From Eudorina sp. 2006-703-Eu-15 (Eukaryota; Chlorophyta; Chlorophyceae; Chlamydomonadales; Volvocaceae), in the NCBI GenBank assembly GCA_003117195.1, contig BDSI01000079.1, positions 62,001-126,000 on the forward strand: DNA of 64,000 nucleotides, in the 5' to 3' direction. The notes beneath the pieces were generated by a model, which was given only the letters and a program-made list of their open reading frames with translations, was not told the origin of the DNA and ran no database searches. A program made the translations under genes and the position numbers. Below are positions 48,117 through 59,262 of this stretch, in pieces (position 1 is the first letter of the stretch; each line of letters begins with the position of its first letter).

Positions 48117-51100
48117 ATGATTTACGATATTCTCTTGTGGCTTGTGGTGAGATGCGACATGACCAGCACTGATGCTCGCGCTCGCACCCAGCTGACGCAC
48201 ACTGATGTTCCTGCAGCTATTGGCGGCAGGCTATACTTTGGGCAAGGTGATCAATCTTGTATCATCATTGTCGAAGGAGTACACGGAACCCATTTCTTGT
48301 ACTCTCGAGGATCCCGACTCCACGACGCCGGTACGCGGGTGTGGCGCGACGGTCTATGTCGGCAACCATGTGATGTAGGGCGCATGTGCTGAAATGTGTG
48401 GGCATCAAAGATTCGTTTGACATCTGGCGACCCTGTCCGCCGCGACACCCTGTCACGCAGGTGCCCTGCCCAACCATTTTCGACGCCCCCACTAAGGCCC
48501 TCTCCTGTATCATTCCCGCCTACAACGAGGAAGATCGGCTGCCGTCAACCCTTGACGAGGCACTCGCGTGAGCGTCGGGCTATTTTGGATGAGGAACGAA
48601 CCGCTGTCGCGATGGTGTGGAGCCGTGATCAGAACATTACGGCGCTGGTAGCGGCAGCGGCCGAGCCAAAGCCGCCGTTTCTTTGTCTCTTTGGTGTAGT
48701 ATCGGGGGCTTCCGCAACGTGTAGGCAGCCACCTGCGGTGACGTCAACACATCGTGGACGTTTCCTTCCCAGTGCGTTCCAGGTCACGACGGTGTGTGGT
48801 CGCGGCGGCATGTGCCCGCAGGTATCTGCAGCGGCGGCGGGACCGGCAGGGCCCGCAGTTCACGTACGAGCTCATCATCGTGGACGACGGCAGCAAGGAT
48901 GGCACCGCGAAGTGAGCGGATTCGATCGAGCATGTGACCTCCCGAAACAGCAGCAAGGACTGTCCCTTGGACTGTCCCTTAACAGTAGTTCTTTCCGATA
49001 TACCTATGGGTGTGACCCACATCAAATTTGTCCAGCCAGTGGCCTGGGGAGCGCCGTATAGAGCGGAGGCACTACGTAGTCTCAGTGCGTGCGCCCACTT
49101 CTGGCCCAAAGGGTTGGCACTCGTCGATGGCACGCTGCATACGCAGACTGTCGCCGTGGAAAGGGCCATCAGCAGGTCGCGCCACCTCGCCAAATGCCGT
49201 TTAACACCGATTTGACCCGACCTGACCCCGTCGCCCCCAGTCGCGTTCTGTCGCCTTCCCGATGTCACCTGCTTTGCCTCCATCCATCCTGCCCTCACAC
49301 GCCCACCAAAGCTGTCCACCACACACCTCACCCTTCGCCTCTCGCTCCACCACCTCGCGTCCACCACACCTGTCCACCACCAAACCTCACCGGGTTTATT
49401 TCTTTTTTTCAATTTAACCACACCTCACCCGTCGCCTCACGCTCGACCAGCACCAACACCGCTACCACCGACCGGGCAGTTTTAATTTCTACCACCGACC
49501 CCACCATTACCATCACCACCACCGCCACCACCACCATCACCACCACCATCACCACCACCATCACCACCACCATCACCACCACCATCACCACCACCATCAC
49601 CATCACCACCATCACCCTCCTCGGGGGCGCTCGCTGTCACCCTCCGAAACCGGAGCAGGGTGGCGCAGAGCTACGTGCGCAAGTACGGCATGGACACGGT
49701 GCGGCTGCTGCGCGTGTCCGCCAACCGCGGCAAGGGTCACGCGGTGAAGCGCGGCATGCTGGCAGCCCGGGGCGAGTTCTGTCTGCTGATGGACGCGGAC
49801 GGGGCCACTCGGTTCTCCGACCTGGAGAAGCTCGAGGCGGAGCTGGACAGGATCCTGCAGCCCAGTGAGCAGCCGGGGGAAGGGGCGCAGGGCCGGGACG
49901 TTGACACGGCGGGAAAGGGTTTGCTGGGCTATACGCCGCATTGTGACCGGGTGTCAGCTAAGGGGTAGGAGGGCGCCCACGCGGGCCGGGAACCTGAGGA
50001 GAGCGTGGGTGTCGCAAGGGCGGGAGGAAGGTGTGGGTGTCGCAAGGGGGGGAGGAAGGTGTGGGTGTCGCAAGGGCGGGAGGAAGGTGTGGGTGCAGGT
50101 GTATACTTAGATGTACGGTGCCGCGAAAAGGTGTTCGGAGGGCGCCCCTGTCCCGAAGGAAGCCGCAAGCCGCTCCGGACAGCGGTTTTCCGGTTGCGGA
50201 CAGGCGGGGCAACCGCGGGGGGCAGTGCCATGGGCGGCGACCTGCTGCGACTGACTGACTGTTACTGACTGTTACTGACTGTTACTGACTGACTGTTACT
50301 GACTGACTGACTGACTGACTGACTGACTGACTGACTGACTGACTGACTGACTGACTGACTGACTGACTGGATGCAGGTTTCGGCCGGTCGCCGGCCAGCA
50401 CCGCGGCCTCAGGCGACGCGCAGGGCCCGCTGGGCGTTGCGTACGGCAGCCGCGCGCACCTGCACAAGGACGCCGTCGTGAAGCGCAGCAAGCTGCGCAA
50501 CTTCCTGACGCGGGGCTTCCACATGCTGGTGTACTTCGTGGCGGGCGGCCGCATTCGGGACACGCAGTGCGGCTTCAAGGTAGGACCGGCAGGGGCCCGG
50601 GAGGGGAGGGAGGGGCGCGAGGGCGACCGGGCACAGGCTCCGGATGTGCGCAGTGACGGTACCGTGCCAACCGCTCGAGCCCAGCTGACATGTGGGATGT
50701 GGCGCAAAAGGTAGCGCGGGTGTTGTTGCCATTGCGGACTGATGCGGACGCAAGCGTCAGGGAAGGCGCCCGGCCGAGATCGTGCTGGATCATGGGGTGC
50801 ACGCATTGCACGACTGGTGACTTCCGACACCGTGGGACTGACGAACGGGCCATTGCAGTAGAAGCTACTGCTCTTCCCTTCAGCGATGCAATGGCCCGTT
50901 CGTGGTCGCCTGTGATCTCGGTGTCCCTTTGGTCTCCGTCCTTGCCGTCGAGGTCCTTTCTGCAACTCCCCCATCATATATGGGCCCTACACGCGGGCAA
51001 GAGCGGCCCCCGTACAATCCATGCAATGCTGTACATACTCGGCTGGGTGGGGTCCGGGACCTCTGCACCCGAGCAACGTCAGTCGTGCAAGTTGTGAGCA

Positions 51101-52573
51101 AGGCTAGCCTAGCAGAATTGCAGTGCAGTGTATTTGCAGTGTCATAGGGGGAGTGCGCCACGGCAAGAGTCCCCAGACCAGCCCGCACTACCGGTGCCCG
51201 CCCTCGCTTCCCCGCAGCTCTTCACGCGGCGCGCAGCGGCCATTCTGTTCTCCAACATGCGGCTGCAGCGGTGGTGCTTTGACGTGGAGCTGCTGTACCT
51301 GGCGGAGCAGCTGCAGATACCCGTGTGCGAGGTGAGGTGAGGGATGGGCGGCGGAGAGACTCGGGGCGAGCCAGGGGTTGCGGCGGAACTGGGGCGCAAA
51401 CCGCAAAGGGGATCGGAGAAATCCAAAACACACCCATCCTTGGGCGATACCGGCATTCGGCCTGGTGAGCCGGGGCAGCTGCAAGCTGGGCGCGGAGAGA
51501 AGCGAGTATGGCGCCCCACGAGGCAGTGGCTTGGGGTTAAAAAATCCGTGGGCACTGGGTCCGTTGATTGGACGCGTCTGAGTTAACTTAGCAGCGGCAG
51601 AGCGTGAACAGTTTTGCCGGAGGGATTTATGACCTGGGCATGATGGAAGGGGCACCACCTGGGCATGGCCCCGCTGGGCCGCCCTCTGGCGGGGGAAAGG
51701 CAGCCCCGGGCCATAATCCGATGGGCTCTGGCAGCAGCGCAGCTTCGATATGTCCCCCAATGTCCTGTATTCCCCCCACCCCACCCTTCTCAGTATAAAT
51801 ATGTCTACGAATTCCTATACCCACCCCAACCCAACCCACCCGAACTTGCCTGACTGCCTTACGGGTCGTCCTTCCTGGCCCCGGCAGGTCTTTGTGAACT
51901 GGACCGAGATCCCCGGGTCCAAGATCCGCTTCACGTCCATCCTGCTCATGGCCCTGGAGCTGCTGATCATCAAGGTGGGATGGGGGCGGGACGGGGTGGG
52001 GCGGCGCGGGGCAGGGGACGGGCTGGGTCAGGCCGTTTTGGTTGGGCTGTTGCAGATGTCCACCCGGGTAGATGTCCATCCGGGTAGATGTCCTACCCGG
52101 GTAGATGTCCACGATACGGGAGGCGGCGACAGGCCAGCAGCTGGGTAGCTCCAGGCAGCGGTCGCGCGTCTCTTGACTGTCAGCGATCGTGGCGGTCACG
52201 TGGGTCGAATGATGCGTAACCGCTTCGGTTGGAAGGATGTGCTAACCTGCTGCCGCAAACTGGAAGGGCGCCGTGTGGGTGCTGCAACACCACGATCTGC
52301 ATTACTTTCGTTCATCGCACACCGGCCGCAAGCATGCCGTACGGCGCGATCAGCGGTGGCCCTTTCCAAAGACCCTGCGCCCTTCCGTCCTCGGACTTTG
52401 CTGCATGCGTTGGAAGTCAAGACATAGGGGGAATCCAGGGTGACAGAGAGTGAGTGAGGGAAACGTACATCCCCGTCGGCTCCGTGCCTGACATTGCTCC
52501 CCAGGTGGCCTACCAAGTGCTGGGCGTCTGGACGATACATTCAGAGTTGACGCTGAGCAAAAAAGCGTCCTAG
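48117..52573 (+). CDS. ALG5: Dolichyl-phosphate beta-glucosyltransferase (ALG5)
   Basis: ER-membrane enzyme that transfers glucose from UDP-glucose to dolichyl phosphate, giving the donor for the last steps of N-glycan precursor assembly. Nine exons, all phases closing: 48117-48146, 48217-48330, 48461-48567, 48822-48911, 49659-49864, 50377-50579, 51218-51331, 51888-51974, 52505-52573; 339 aa, close to the usual length. Exons 1-2 encode an N-terminal membrane anchor (MIYDILLWLVLLAAGYTL). The GT2 fold shows SCIIPAYNEEDRLP, IIVDDGSKDGT, the nucleotide-sugar DxD in LMDADGATRF, GSRAH, and the family signature IRDTQCGFKLFTR, then FDVELLYLAEQL and NWTEIPGSK. The C-terminus is KKAS, a classical KKXX dilysine ER-retrieval signal. 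Every catalytic motif is intact. Introns hold several tandem repeats and motif A. Confidence 0.95.
49498..49615. repeat. (CACCACCAT)n minisatellite
   Basis: About 12 imperfect 9-bp units, preceded by degenerate CACCAC-rich sequence, in ALG5 intron 4, ending about 40 nt before the acceptor. Confidence 0.9.
50004..50110. repeat. 27-28 bp tandem repeat, about four copies
   Basis: Unit contains GGTGTGGGTGTCGCAAGG. Located in ALG5 intron 5. Confidence 0.85.
50251..50369. repeat. (GACT)n microsatellite
   Basis: About 28 GACT/ACTG tetramers with early GTTACTGACT variants, ending seven nucleotides before the acceptor of ALG5 exon 6. The array supplies the intron's whole 3' end. Confidence 0.95.
51729..51830 (+). 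repeat. Dispersed motif A, two copies in ALG5 intron 7
   Basis: First GGCAGCAGCGCAGCTTCGA with a diverged tail, then GTATAAATATGTCTACGAAT and TCCTATACCC. Ends 58 nt before the acceptor and is in sense. Confidence 0.7.
52052..52115. repeat. 15-16 bp tandem repeat (GTAGATGTCC...CCCGG)
   Basis: About four units of CCCGGGTAGATGTCC with small variants in ALG5 intron 8. Confidence 0.85.
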
Positions 52574-53937
52574 GTGCCCGAGGACTAGATGGTGCGGGGC
52601 TGCTTCATGGCCGGGCGGGGGTCGCGTTGCGTTCCACGACTGCGCCTGCACGTCGATCGAGCTTCACCCCGCTCGTCAAAGGCCGGAGCCGATGGGTCAG
52701 GGGGTCGCGGCGGTGAGGTCATGGGTCGCGGGAATGGGTCGTGATGCGCACCGATGCAACGTCCTTGACTGAAACGGAGGACCATACATGATGATTGGTG
52801 AAGGAAGAGATGCGGAGTTGCAGACGCATGCGGGCGCCACTGCTGCGCCACGCAGACGGCCGGGACAGGGCTGCGGTGTCCGGGACAGAGTTCACGAACA
52901 CGCAGAGGCGAGTCAAAGCAGGCGTGCGAAGTCCGGCCTGTATGCATTTGGCGAGTACTTTGTAAAATTGTGTGTTTGTGTGCGCCCGTGTGTGGATCGT
53001 TACGTATCTGACGCTGGCTGGGCCTCGTGCAGCACCGGTGCCTCGTGGGCCGCGGTTGTTGCCATCCTGCAGCACCTTTGGCGTTCCCTCATGAGCGTTC
53101 CCGTCAGGCACGCAGTTGGGAAACGCCCTTGCCTGCAGTCCGGCTTTTGTTCTGGAGTCCAGTCTGTGCGTGTGTGTGCAGCCTAAACTTGGAAATGACA
53201 CACGTGTGTACTGCCCTCTTGGCCTCGGCTTCTTCGTGTAGTATGAGTGCGTGCTTGCTGTGAGGTCTTGAGGATGATGTGCTTGATGTGTACTAGGGTG
53301 TGTACGGAGGTCAGGAATCAAAGCAGGCATCCACGGGCGGCTTCAACGGCAAACGATATTTGGCAAACGGAGACAGAAAATCATTGACAAGTGTAGATTC
53401 AGCCCACCATCAACAAATCACAGACCTTAGACCCACATGTAACTTATACTTCTACTGTATTGCAGTTCTCTGGTTTCAAAGTTTACGGAAAGCGTAAACC
53501 TTGTAAATGGCCCCGGAAATGTAGGAAATGCAACAATGGATGATATCGTGCGGTGGGTCTTATCTGGCGCCTTGCAAGGGTGCCATTTTTGGCTGTTGAT
53601 TCACCTGCATTGGGCCTGCATTGATGAATGCCTTCGTGCAAACCGAGTCAATATCAGCAATTCGAATTTAATTCCTACCCTGCAGACAGTTTCACCCTCA
53701 ACCCTTGCCACAAATGTGCATTGTTGGTGTGCCTGCCGTACGTAGGACGATGTCTATGATGCTCTTGCTCGTGACGGGTATTCGGATTTGCCATCTGTAT
53801 GTGTCTCCAATCTTTGTCCGCTAAGGCTCATGTTCGAGGATTTAAGACAAGTTGCGAAGAGATTCCATCCAGTTCTTTTGCTTCGAGCTCTCTTAGGCCG
53901 GTCAACCTCGTAAGGATTTAAGTTGCGATATTGCACT
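52574..53937. other. ALG5 3' UTR and bZIP promoter region; no gene seen
   Basis: TGTAA at 52961-52965, about 390 bp after the ALG5 stop, is a candidate polyadenylation signal of the green-algal type. GC falls from about 53300 to 53900, as expected for a promoter/5' UTR of the bZIP gene. A long minus-strand frame at 52719-53330 has no recognisable protein features. Confidence 0.5.
52961..52965 (+). terminator. Candidate polyadenylation signal TGTAA for ALG5
   Basis: TGTAA is the usual polyadenylation signal in Chlamydomonas-type algae. The position is plausible for ALG5, but a pentamer occurs often by chance. Confidence 0.3.
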
Positions 53938-56900
53938 ATGCTGGCATCATTGCTCGATTCTGGATGGGGCGACCCTTTTTTAGGTTTGATAAGGCCAGAG
54001 CAGCTTGGGGCAGAGCCAAAATCAAGCGTAGATATTCTGCTGAATGATGGGTTCTTAGGAACTCGGAACCCTGTGGAGGGAGCTCTCGGAAACGCTGCCG
54101 AGGGTCCGACAAGCTCAGGAAGTGGGCATACGCATGCAGCCAGGCATGAAGCGGAGTACCCGAACGCACAGAAAAAATTCCGCGCTCGTCAGAAGGAGCG
54201 TATGTTAGACCTGCAGCGGCAGGTGAGCGCCTCATTTCCTGAAGCTCGCAGGAAAAGGAAGCTCGCGTGTTATATTGGTGGCGTATTGGTGGCTCGCCGC
54301 AGGTCGCAGAGAAGCGGGCAGCGTTCGAACAGTTGTCGCAGGAGAATTTGCAGCTGAGAGCCCGGACCAGTATCTTGGACAAGGCAAGCACCGGACCTGT
54401 GCTTCTAGCGTTCTCCATATTACGTATTTCTGTTAGGTCTCCTGGCGCGGGGTTTATGACGCTTGGGGCGGCCTAGGGCCTGCTGGTTCACTTACAGCCA
54501 CGTACTAGGGCTTCGTTGAGGTTTCAGCAGCATAAGATTGGCGGACGCTCCAATCTGGGCCTTGGCACTGGGCCATACCGGCCGATTACCGGCCGGTGGT
54601 GTCATGCCGGGGGTGCCTGCGGAGCAAGCTGAGCAACTGCGCAGTTGACATTCCGTCCGACGCGTGTCAGTTCTGCGCGGTTTGTGGCTCCACGACCTTG
54701 AGCCCATGCTCTGCGTTTTTGGCTCCACGTACAGGTGGTGAACTGCCGCGACGAGCATCTGAGCATGGTGATGCCGTCAAAGGATTCCTCCCCAAGTTCT
54801 TCACAATCGTGCTTCGGCAGCGGCGGCATGAGCACGATCCTTAATGCAACAGCGGCAGATCAGGAGAGCTTCCGCAAAATGAAGAAAGAGCAGGTGGGTC
54901 CAACGAATACCTATCCCCGCTTGCAGTTTGAATATGTCTACCAATTTCCTATACCCCCGTGCGTCCGCATCCATCCCCCTTCGTTCCCACGGCAACTCAG
55001 TAGAAGCCTTTCAGTAAGGTCATGCCATCCTGCTTCACCACCCCACCCCGATCGGATTCTGCTGTGGCAGCAGCGCAGCTTCACTATGCTCAGCTTCAGC
55101 TTGTGTGCCAATTTCCTAGAACCCACATCAAGAACCCCCTGGGCCGGCCGTTACGCGCAGGTGATTCCCAGGTATAAGGCCTTTGTAAATGAGGTGTCAG
55201 ACTACCTGCGGCACTGCCAGTATCCCTGCTCGGACCCAAACAGCCCAGTGGTGCAGCAGGTGGGCAGGCGGTACGCGGGATGCCGCTGCTCCGGGGGGAT
55301 GAGACATGACCGCAGCGCGCGCGCTGCTTGGTGCATGGGTGTGTATGACCATCTGACCATTCGACCATCTGACCATCGTTCTGGTCACGGGAGCTGCCAA
55401 AGCGAAGTCGGAATGGGCCGTGAGACGGATGCTCCCTTTTGTTTACTCTCCGCGGTCAGGATATTTGGTTTGGTCTGATGACTGATCACAGCCGGGCCAC
55501 AGCATGGGCGACATCGGCCGCTATACAGTCAAGAGCAGCAGTTCGCGGTTCTAGGCGATACACCGCGATTGTACCGGCGTACCGGCGGATACCTTCAGGG
55601 AATCAGCCGTCGTGTCGTTGGGTTTTCATATAAGACTAATTGCGTTAGCCAAAGCTCTCGCGCAAACGCGCGAATTGGGACATTTGGCAAGTTAGCGGTT
55701 GTTGCAAGATCACGACAGTGTCCAGCCCACAGTTACCGATGCACTTAAGGCTCTGCTGCAACCCAATCTCTTGCGCGAGGCATTTATCGTACTGCCCACA
55801 GCGTCGGCGCGTATCCGTGCGACTGTGGCATGTGCACCCGGCACGCCGGAGAGCCGCAGGTGCCGCTATGCAGTATGCCGATGAGGCGCCGCCATGTTCG
55901 ACCCATTGGGTGAACTGCCAACCCGTACCGACCGGACCGGTCGCACAGCAAAATGTTAATCCCGTCTCCCGATCCGCGTTGCCCCAAGGCGTTCCTGATT
56001 GATACGACGGTACACCTTTAGTTCTGAACTTCTGATGCACCACCGCGCGGCGCTTCTTACCTCTCCTTACCTCTCGCAGGTGACGGCGTGCGTGGAGAAC
56101 ATGGCGAAGACCTTCAAGCAGGTGCTGCTGCTCAACTCGCAGCTCATGCGCCAGCTGCTGATGCTGAACCTGGAGACGATGCAGCCGGCGACCGCGACGG
56201 AGGCGGTCTGGGACGGGGTGGTGGCGTCGCTGCAGCTTGGGCCCGAGCAGCGGCAGGACATCCTGGCGGTCCTGGAGCTGTACGACGGGCTGATGGCCAA
56301 GGTGCGGCGGTTCTTGCGCACCCAAGATGATTGGCGCAGCAAGCACCCGGAAGTATTCCTGGGCATTTCCTTCGATGTTGCTTTTCGCGGCGCCGTCTGT
56401 CTGTGTCTTGAGCGCCGCAACAGCGCGCTGTTGATCAACCCAAACCCACTAAAATTCTTCTGCACGTTTTTCCACCGAGGACGGCAGTATCCATCATGCA
56501 TCGCTTCGGCGACCCCGTTGCGCCGCCCGTGTGTGCTTGGTAACGGCGCAGGTCTACTTCGAGCGGAAGGCGATCCACGAGGCCATGGGCGCGGGTGTGG
56601 GCACCCTGAACCCGGACGCCTGCACGTTCATGGAGCGCAACAACCTGGCCTTGGAGATGGAGCTGCTGGACCGCCTCAACTCCAATCTGTCCAAGGAGCA
56701 CTCGGCGCACACGCTGCTCAGCTGCTTCTTCTTCGGGAAGGTCCTGACGCCGGTGCAGTTTGCCAAGGTGTGTCCGAAGGTTGTCAGGGCTATAGCCTAC
56801 CAAGGTGTACGAGGTGGGATCGGAGAAGGTCGCGCCGAGTTCGCGGACTCGGTATCGAGCGCTTGAGTGGGTGGGCGGGCGATGACGAACCTCGGACATG

Positions 56901-57595
56901 TCTCCCGCATCGTAAGACCCGGGTTCGGGACCGCATCGTAAGACCCGGGTTCGGGACCGAGCGGATTGATCGAGGGGAGGGGAACGAACGGAAACGTAGA
57001 GGCCTGCGTAGCCATGGCCTTGCGCATGTCATTCCGTCGGAGGGGCACGGGTGTGCTGCTCGGGGCTGGCGGTCGGGGAGTGGGCGGGTGGTCCTCCTCC
57101 CGGTGCAGTTCCGCAAGGTCTGTGTTGGGACCAGTGGAAGGAAGGCCAAGCCCGTCTCTAGCCTGCACGCACCGCCATCCTTTCCCAGAGGCCCATGTTC
57201 CCGCCCCCGCAACCCTTCGCATGTTCCCACTACCGCAACCCTTCGCATGTTCCCGCCCCCGCAACCCTTCGCATGTTCCCATCACCGCAACCCGTCGCAT
57301 GTTCCCACCACCGCAACCCTTATCACGTTCCCACCACCGCAACCCTTGACATGTTCCCTCCACAGCAACCTACCCCGCACGGCCGTGTCCACCGCAGGTG
57401 GCTATCTTCTCATACCCTTTCTTCCCGGACTGCCTGGCGGTGGCGACAGCGGTTGCCCGGCAGGACGGCCTGATTAGGAGGGGTCCGGGGGCGGGGTCGG
57501 GGCCGGGGGCGGGGCTGCCGCACCGGCTGGGCAGCAGCGCGGCCAGCGGCAGTGCGGGTGGCAGCCATGACAGCCACCGCCAGCGGCCCTTCTGA
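53938..57595 (+). CDS. bZIP transcription factor, 419 aa
   Basis: Seven exons, phases all 0: 53938-54222, 54303-54383, 54735-54893, 55161-55259, 56080-56301, 56552-56767, 57398-57595. The basic region at about residues 76-95 reads NAQKKFRARQKERMLDLQRQ, with the conserved Asn and the Arg eight positions on. Exon 2 continues as the zipper (VAEKRAAFEQLSQENLQLRA). After it comes a long C-terminal region: VVNCRDEHLSM, VIPRYKAFVNEVSDYLRH, a helical segment KTFKQVLLLNSQLMRQLLML, LALEMELLDRLNSNL, and a Gly/Ser tail. Intron 2 appears to use a GC donor (AAG|GCAAGC at 54384); reading on reaches a stop. The donor of exon 5 (AAG|GTGCGG) is inferred from phase and continuity. Nuclear DNA-binding regulator; target and pathway unknown. 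Confidence 0.85.
54925..54958 (+). repeat. Dispersed motif A, first copy in bZIP intron 3
   Basis: GCAGTTTGAATATGTCTACC then AATTTCCTATACCCCC, the most complete right half seen in the window. In sense. Confidence 0.75.
55068..55132 (+). repeat. Dispersed motif A, second copy in bZIP intron 3
   Basis: TGTGGCAGCAGCGCAGCTTC, then after about 25 bp GTGTGCCAATTTCCTAGAAC; ends about 29 nt before the acceptor. Confidence 0.7.
57192..57372. repeat. 26-bp minisatellite, about seven copies
   Basis: Unit CGCATGTTCCC plus RCYACCGCAACCCTT in bZIP intron 6, ending about 25 nt before the acceptor of exon 7. In sense the array is pyrimidine-rich and could serve as a polypyrimidine tract. Confidence 0.9.
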
Positions 57596-59262
57596 TGAGA
57601 ACCCGCGGCCCCACCCCGCCCTGCGGCTGCATGGCGCCTGGCGAGATGGGGAGCCCCTAAGGGAGCCCTGCTTGGGCTGGTGGGTAGTCAGGTAATAGAA
57701 CGATGTGCATCCGCCTCGCCGCACTATGATTGGCGTTCAAGCCCCGGCGCCGCGTATCTGCTGGTTGGACGGGGAAGCTCCGTCCGTATGCGCTGGCTGG
57801 CCGACCGGCTGTGTCATCAGCGGCTGCCAGGCTGGAGGAGGGAGATACAAGGAGAGGCGGCTCGAGGGCGCGTGGCGGTGGCTGTGCTTCTGTGGCGGCG
57901 GCGCTGCCTTGTTGCCGGAGCGCGCCTTCCCAGCCAACCGCCGGGGCACGCATTGCATCGCCGATGCATGGCATGGGCCAGTGCGTGGTGGCATGTGTGC
58001 TCAGACATCGATGCTTGTGTGATGCTGGGGATGATGATGATGATGACGACGACCATACTGTGGTGTGGGTCATTGAAACAGAAATGTACGATAGATACAG
58101 CGGGGGAATGGTAGTCGGGTGGCGGCACTGCAGACTTGGAATATTAAAAAAACGCTTGGGGCTTGGGGCACGTCTGTGTCACGAGGGCGACGAATACGAG
58201 TGCAGGGGGTCCTCACCTTGGGTTACATGCAGGGGGGGAGGAAGAAAGGAAATTAGTAGACATATTTGACAGGGGAGAGGGAGGGGAGGAGGTCGGCACT
58301 GCTGCGCATGTGCTGTGCTGGAGAGTGACGCGAAGCAATGGTCAGGGGCAAGAGGTGGGGGGGGGGCGGCATGTGCATGCGCCCACAGACACGCGCCTGA
58401 TGCACATCCGCACGTGTGCATGTGCCGCGGTGGGGGCACCGTGGAGTCATGTCTGCCACGAACACACACTATCGATGGAGCATCCCAACTGCGAGGGGAG
58501 CCAGTCATGGGGGAACCCGGACACAAAAGCGGTGCGTGGGAGCGGCAGAAAAGAGGGAGTGGCGAGAGGCTATGCATCATGATCGGGCGCGGGATCCCCC
58601 AGGAAGGACAAGCAGCCTACGTCCGGGACCCACCCCTGCGTCCCCCCCGCCTCGGCGGTCGCGGTGTCCGTTGGACCGGTCGGGGGAAAGGAAGGCGACG
58701 AAGCTCTGGTCCGCCCTTGTCAATGTCCCGCTGCATCTCTGTGGCGTCATGAGGTGGAGCAGAAGAGGAGCGGCTCCGCGGCGAGCCTCCCGTCCCCTTT
58801 CCCTTGCTGGGGACTTGACCGCCTGTTGGTGGCAAGTGGCTGAGCAGTGCTGCCAGGCGGCGGAGGTGTGGTGCAATCCGCCAAGCTGGGTGGCGGGGTG
58901 CAGGTAGGAGTGAGGGAGAGGGTTAAAACTGGGCCGTGGGGGATGGGGCCGTGCACGTCAACGAGGTGAGGGTGGTGGTAAATGGCTGCGTGTCGGCGAG
59001 ACGCCGCACGGCGCGAAACGCGCATCCATGACCTCGTGTACTCGGCTTGTGTCTGCCATGAAGACTGGCGGTGGTTGTTTTCTTCGCCGACGTCGCTTCC
59101 TCTGTTGGGGTCAACATCCCAATATCGACGGTTATCGGATTGTTGCTGTCTTGCGGTCTCGCTGTCTGTATTGACAAACAGGGGGCGACGGCCCCTCTGG
59201 CGTGAGGCGGAAAAGAACATGGCGGACGGATGTAATGGTTCGCACAGTTCTTTCTGCCAGCT
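57596..59262. other. Stretch between convergent genes; no gene seen
   Basis: Contains the 3' ends of the bZIP gene (+) and the next gene (-). Visible are a (GAT)n run at 58030-58050, a minus-oriented motif A copy at 58244-58270 (TATGTCTACTAATTTCC on the minus strand) and low-complexity G-rich sequence. Open frames on both strands lack splice support. Confidence 0.45.

Noticed and set aside
52719..53330. A 203-codon minus frame between ALG5 and the bZIP gene
   Set aside because: Composition is erratic (many His, Thr, Arg), there is no splice or start context, and it spans the expected ALG5 3' UTR.
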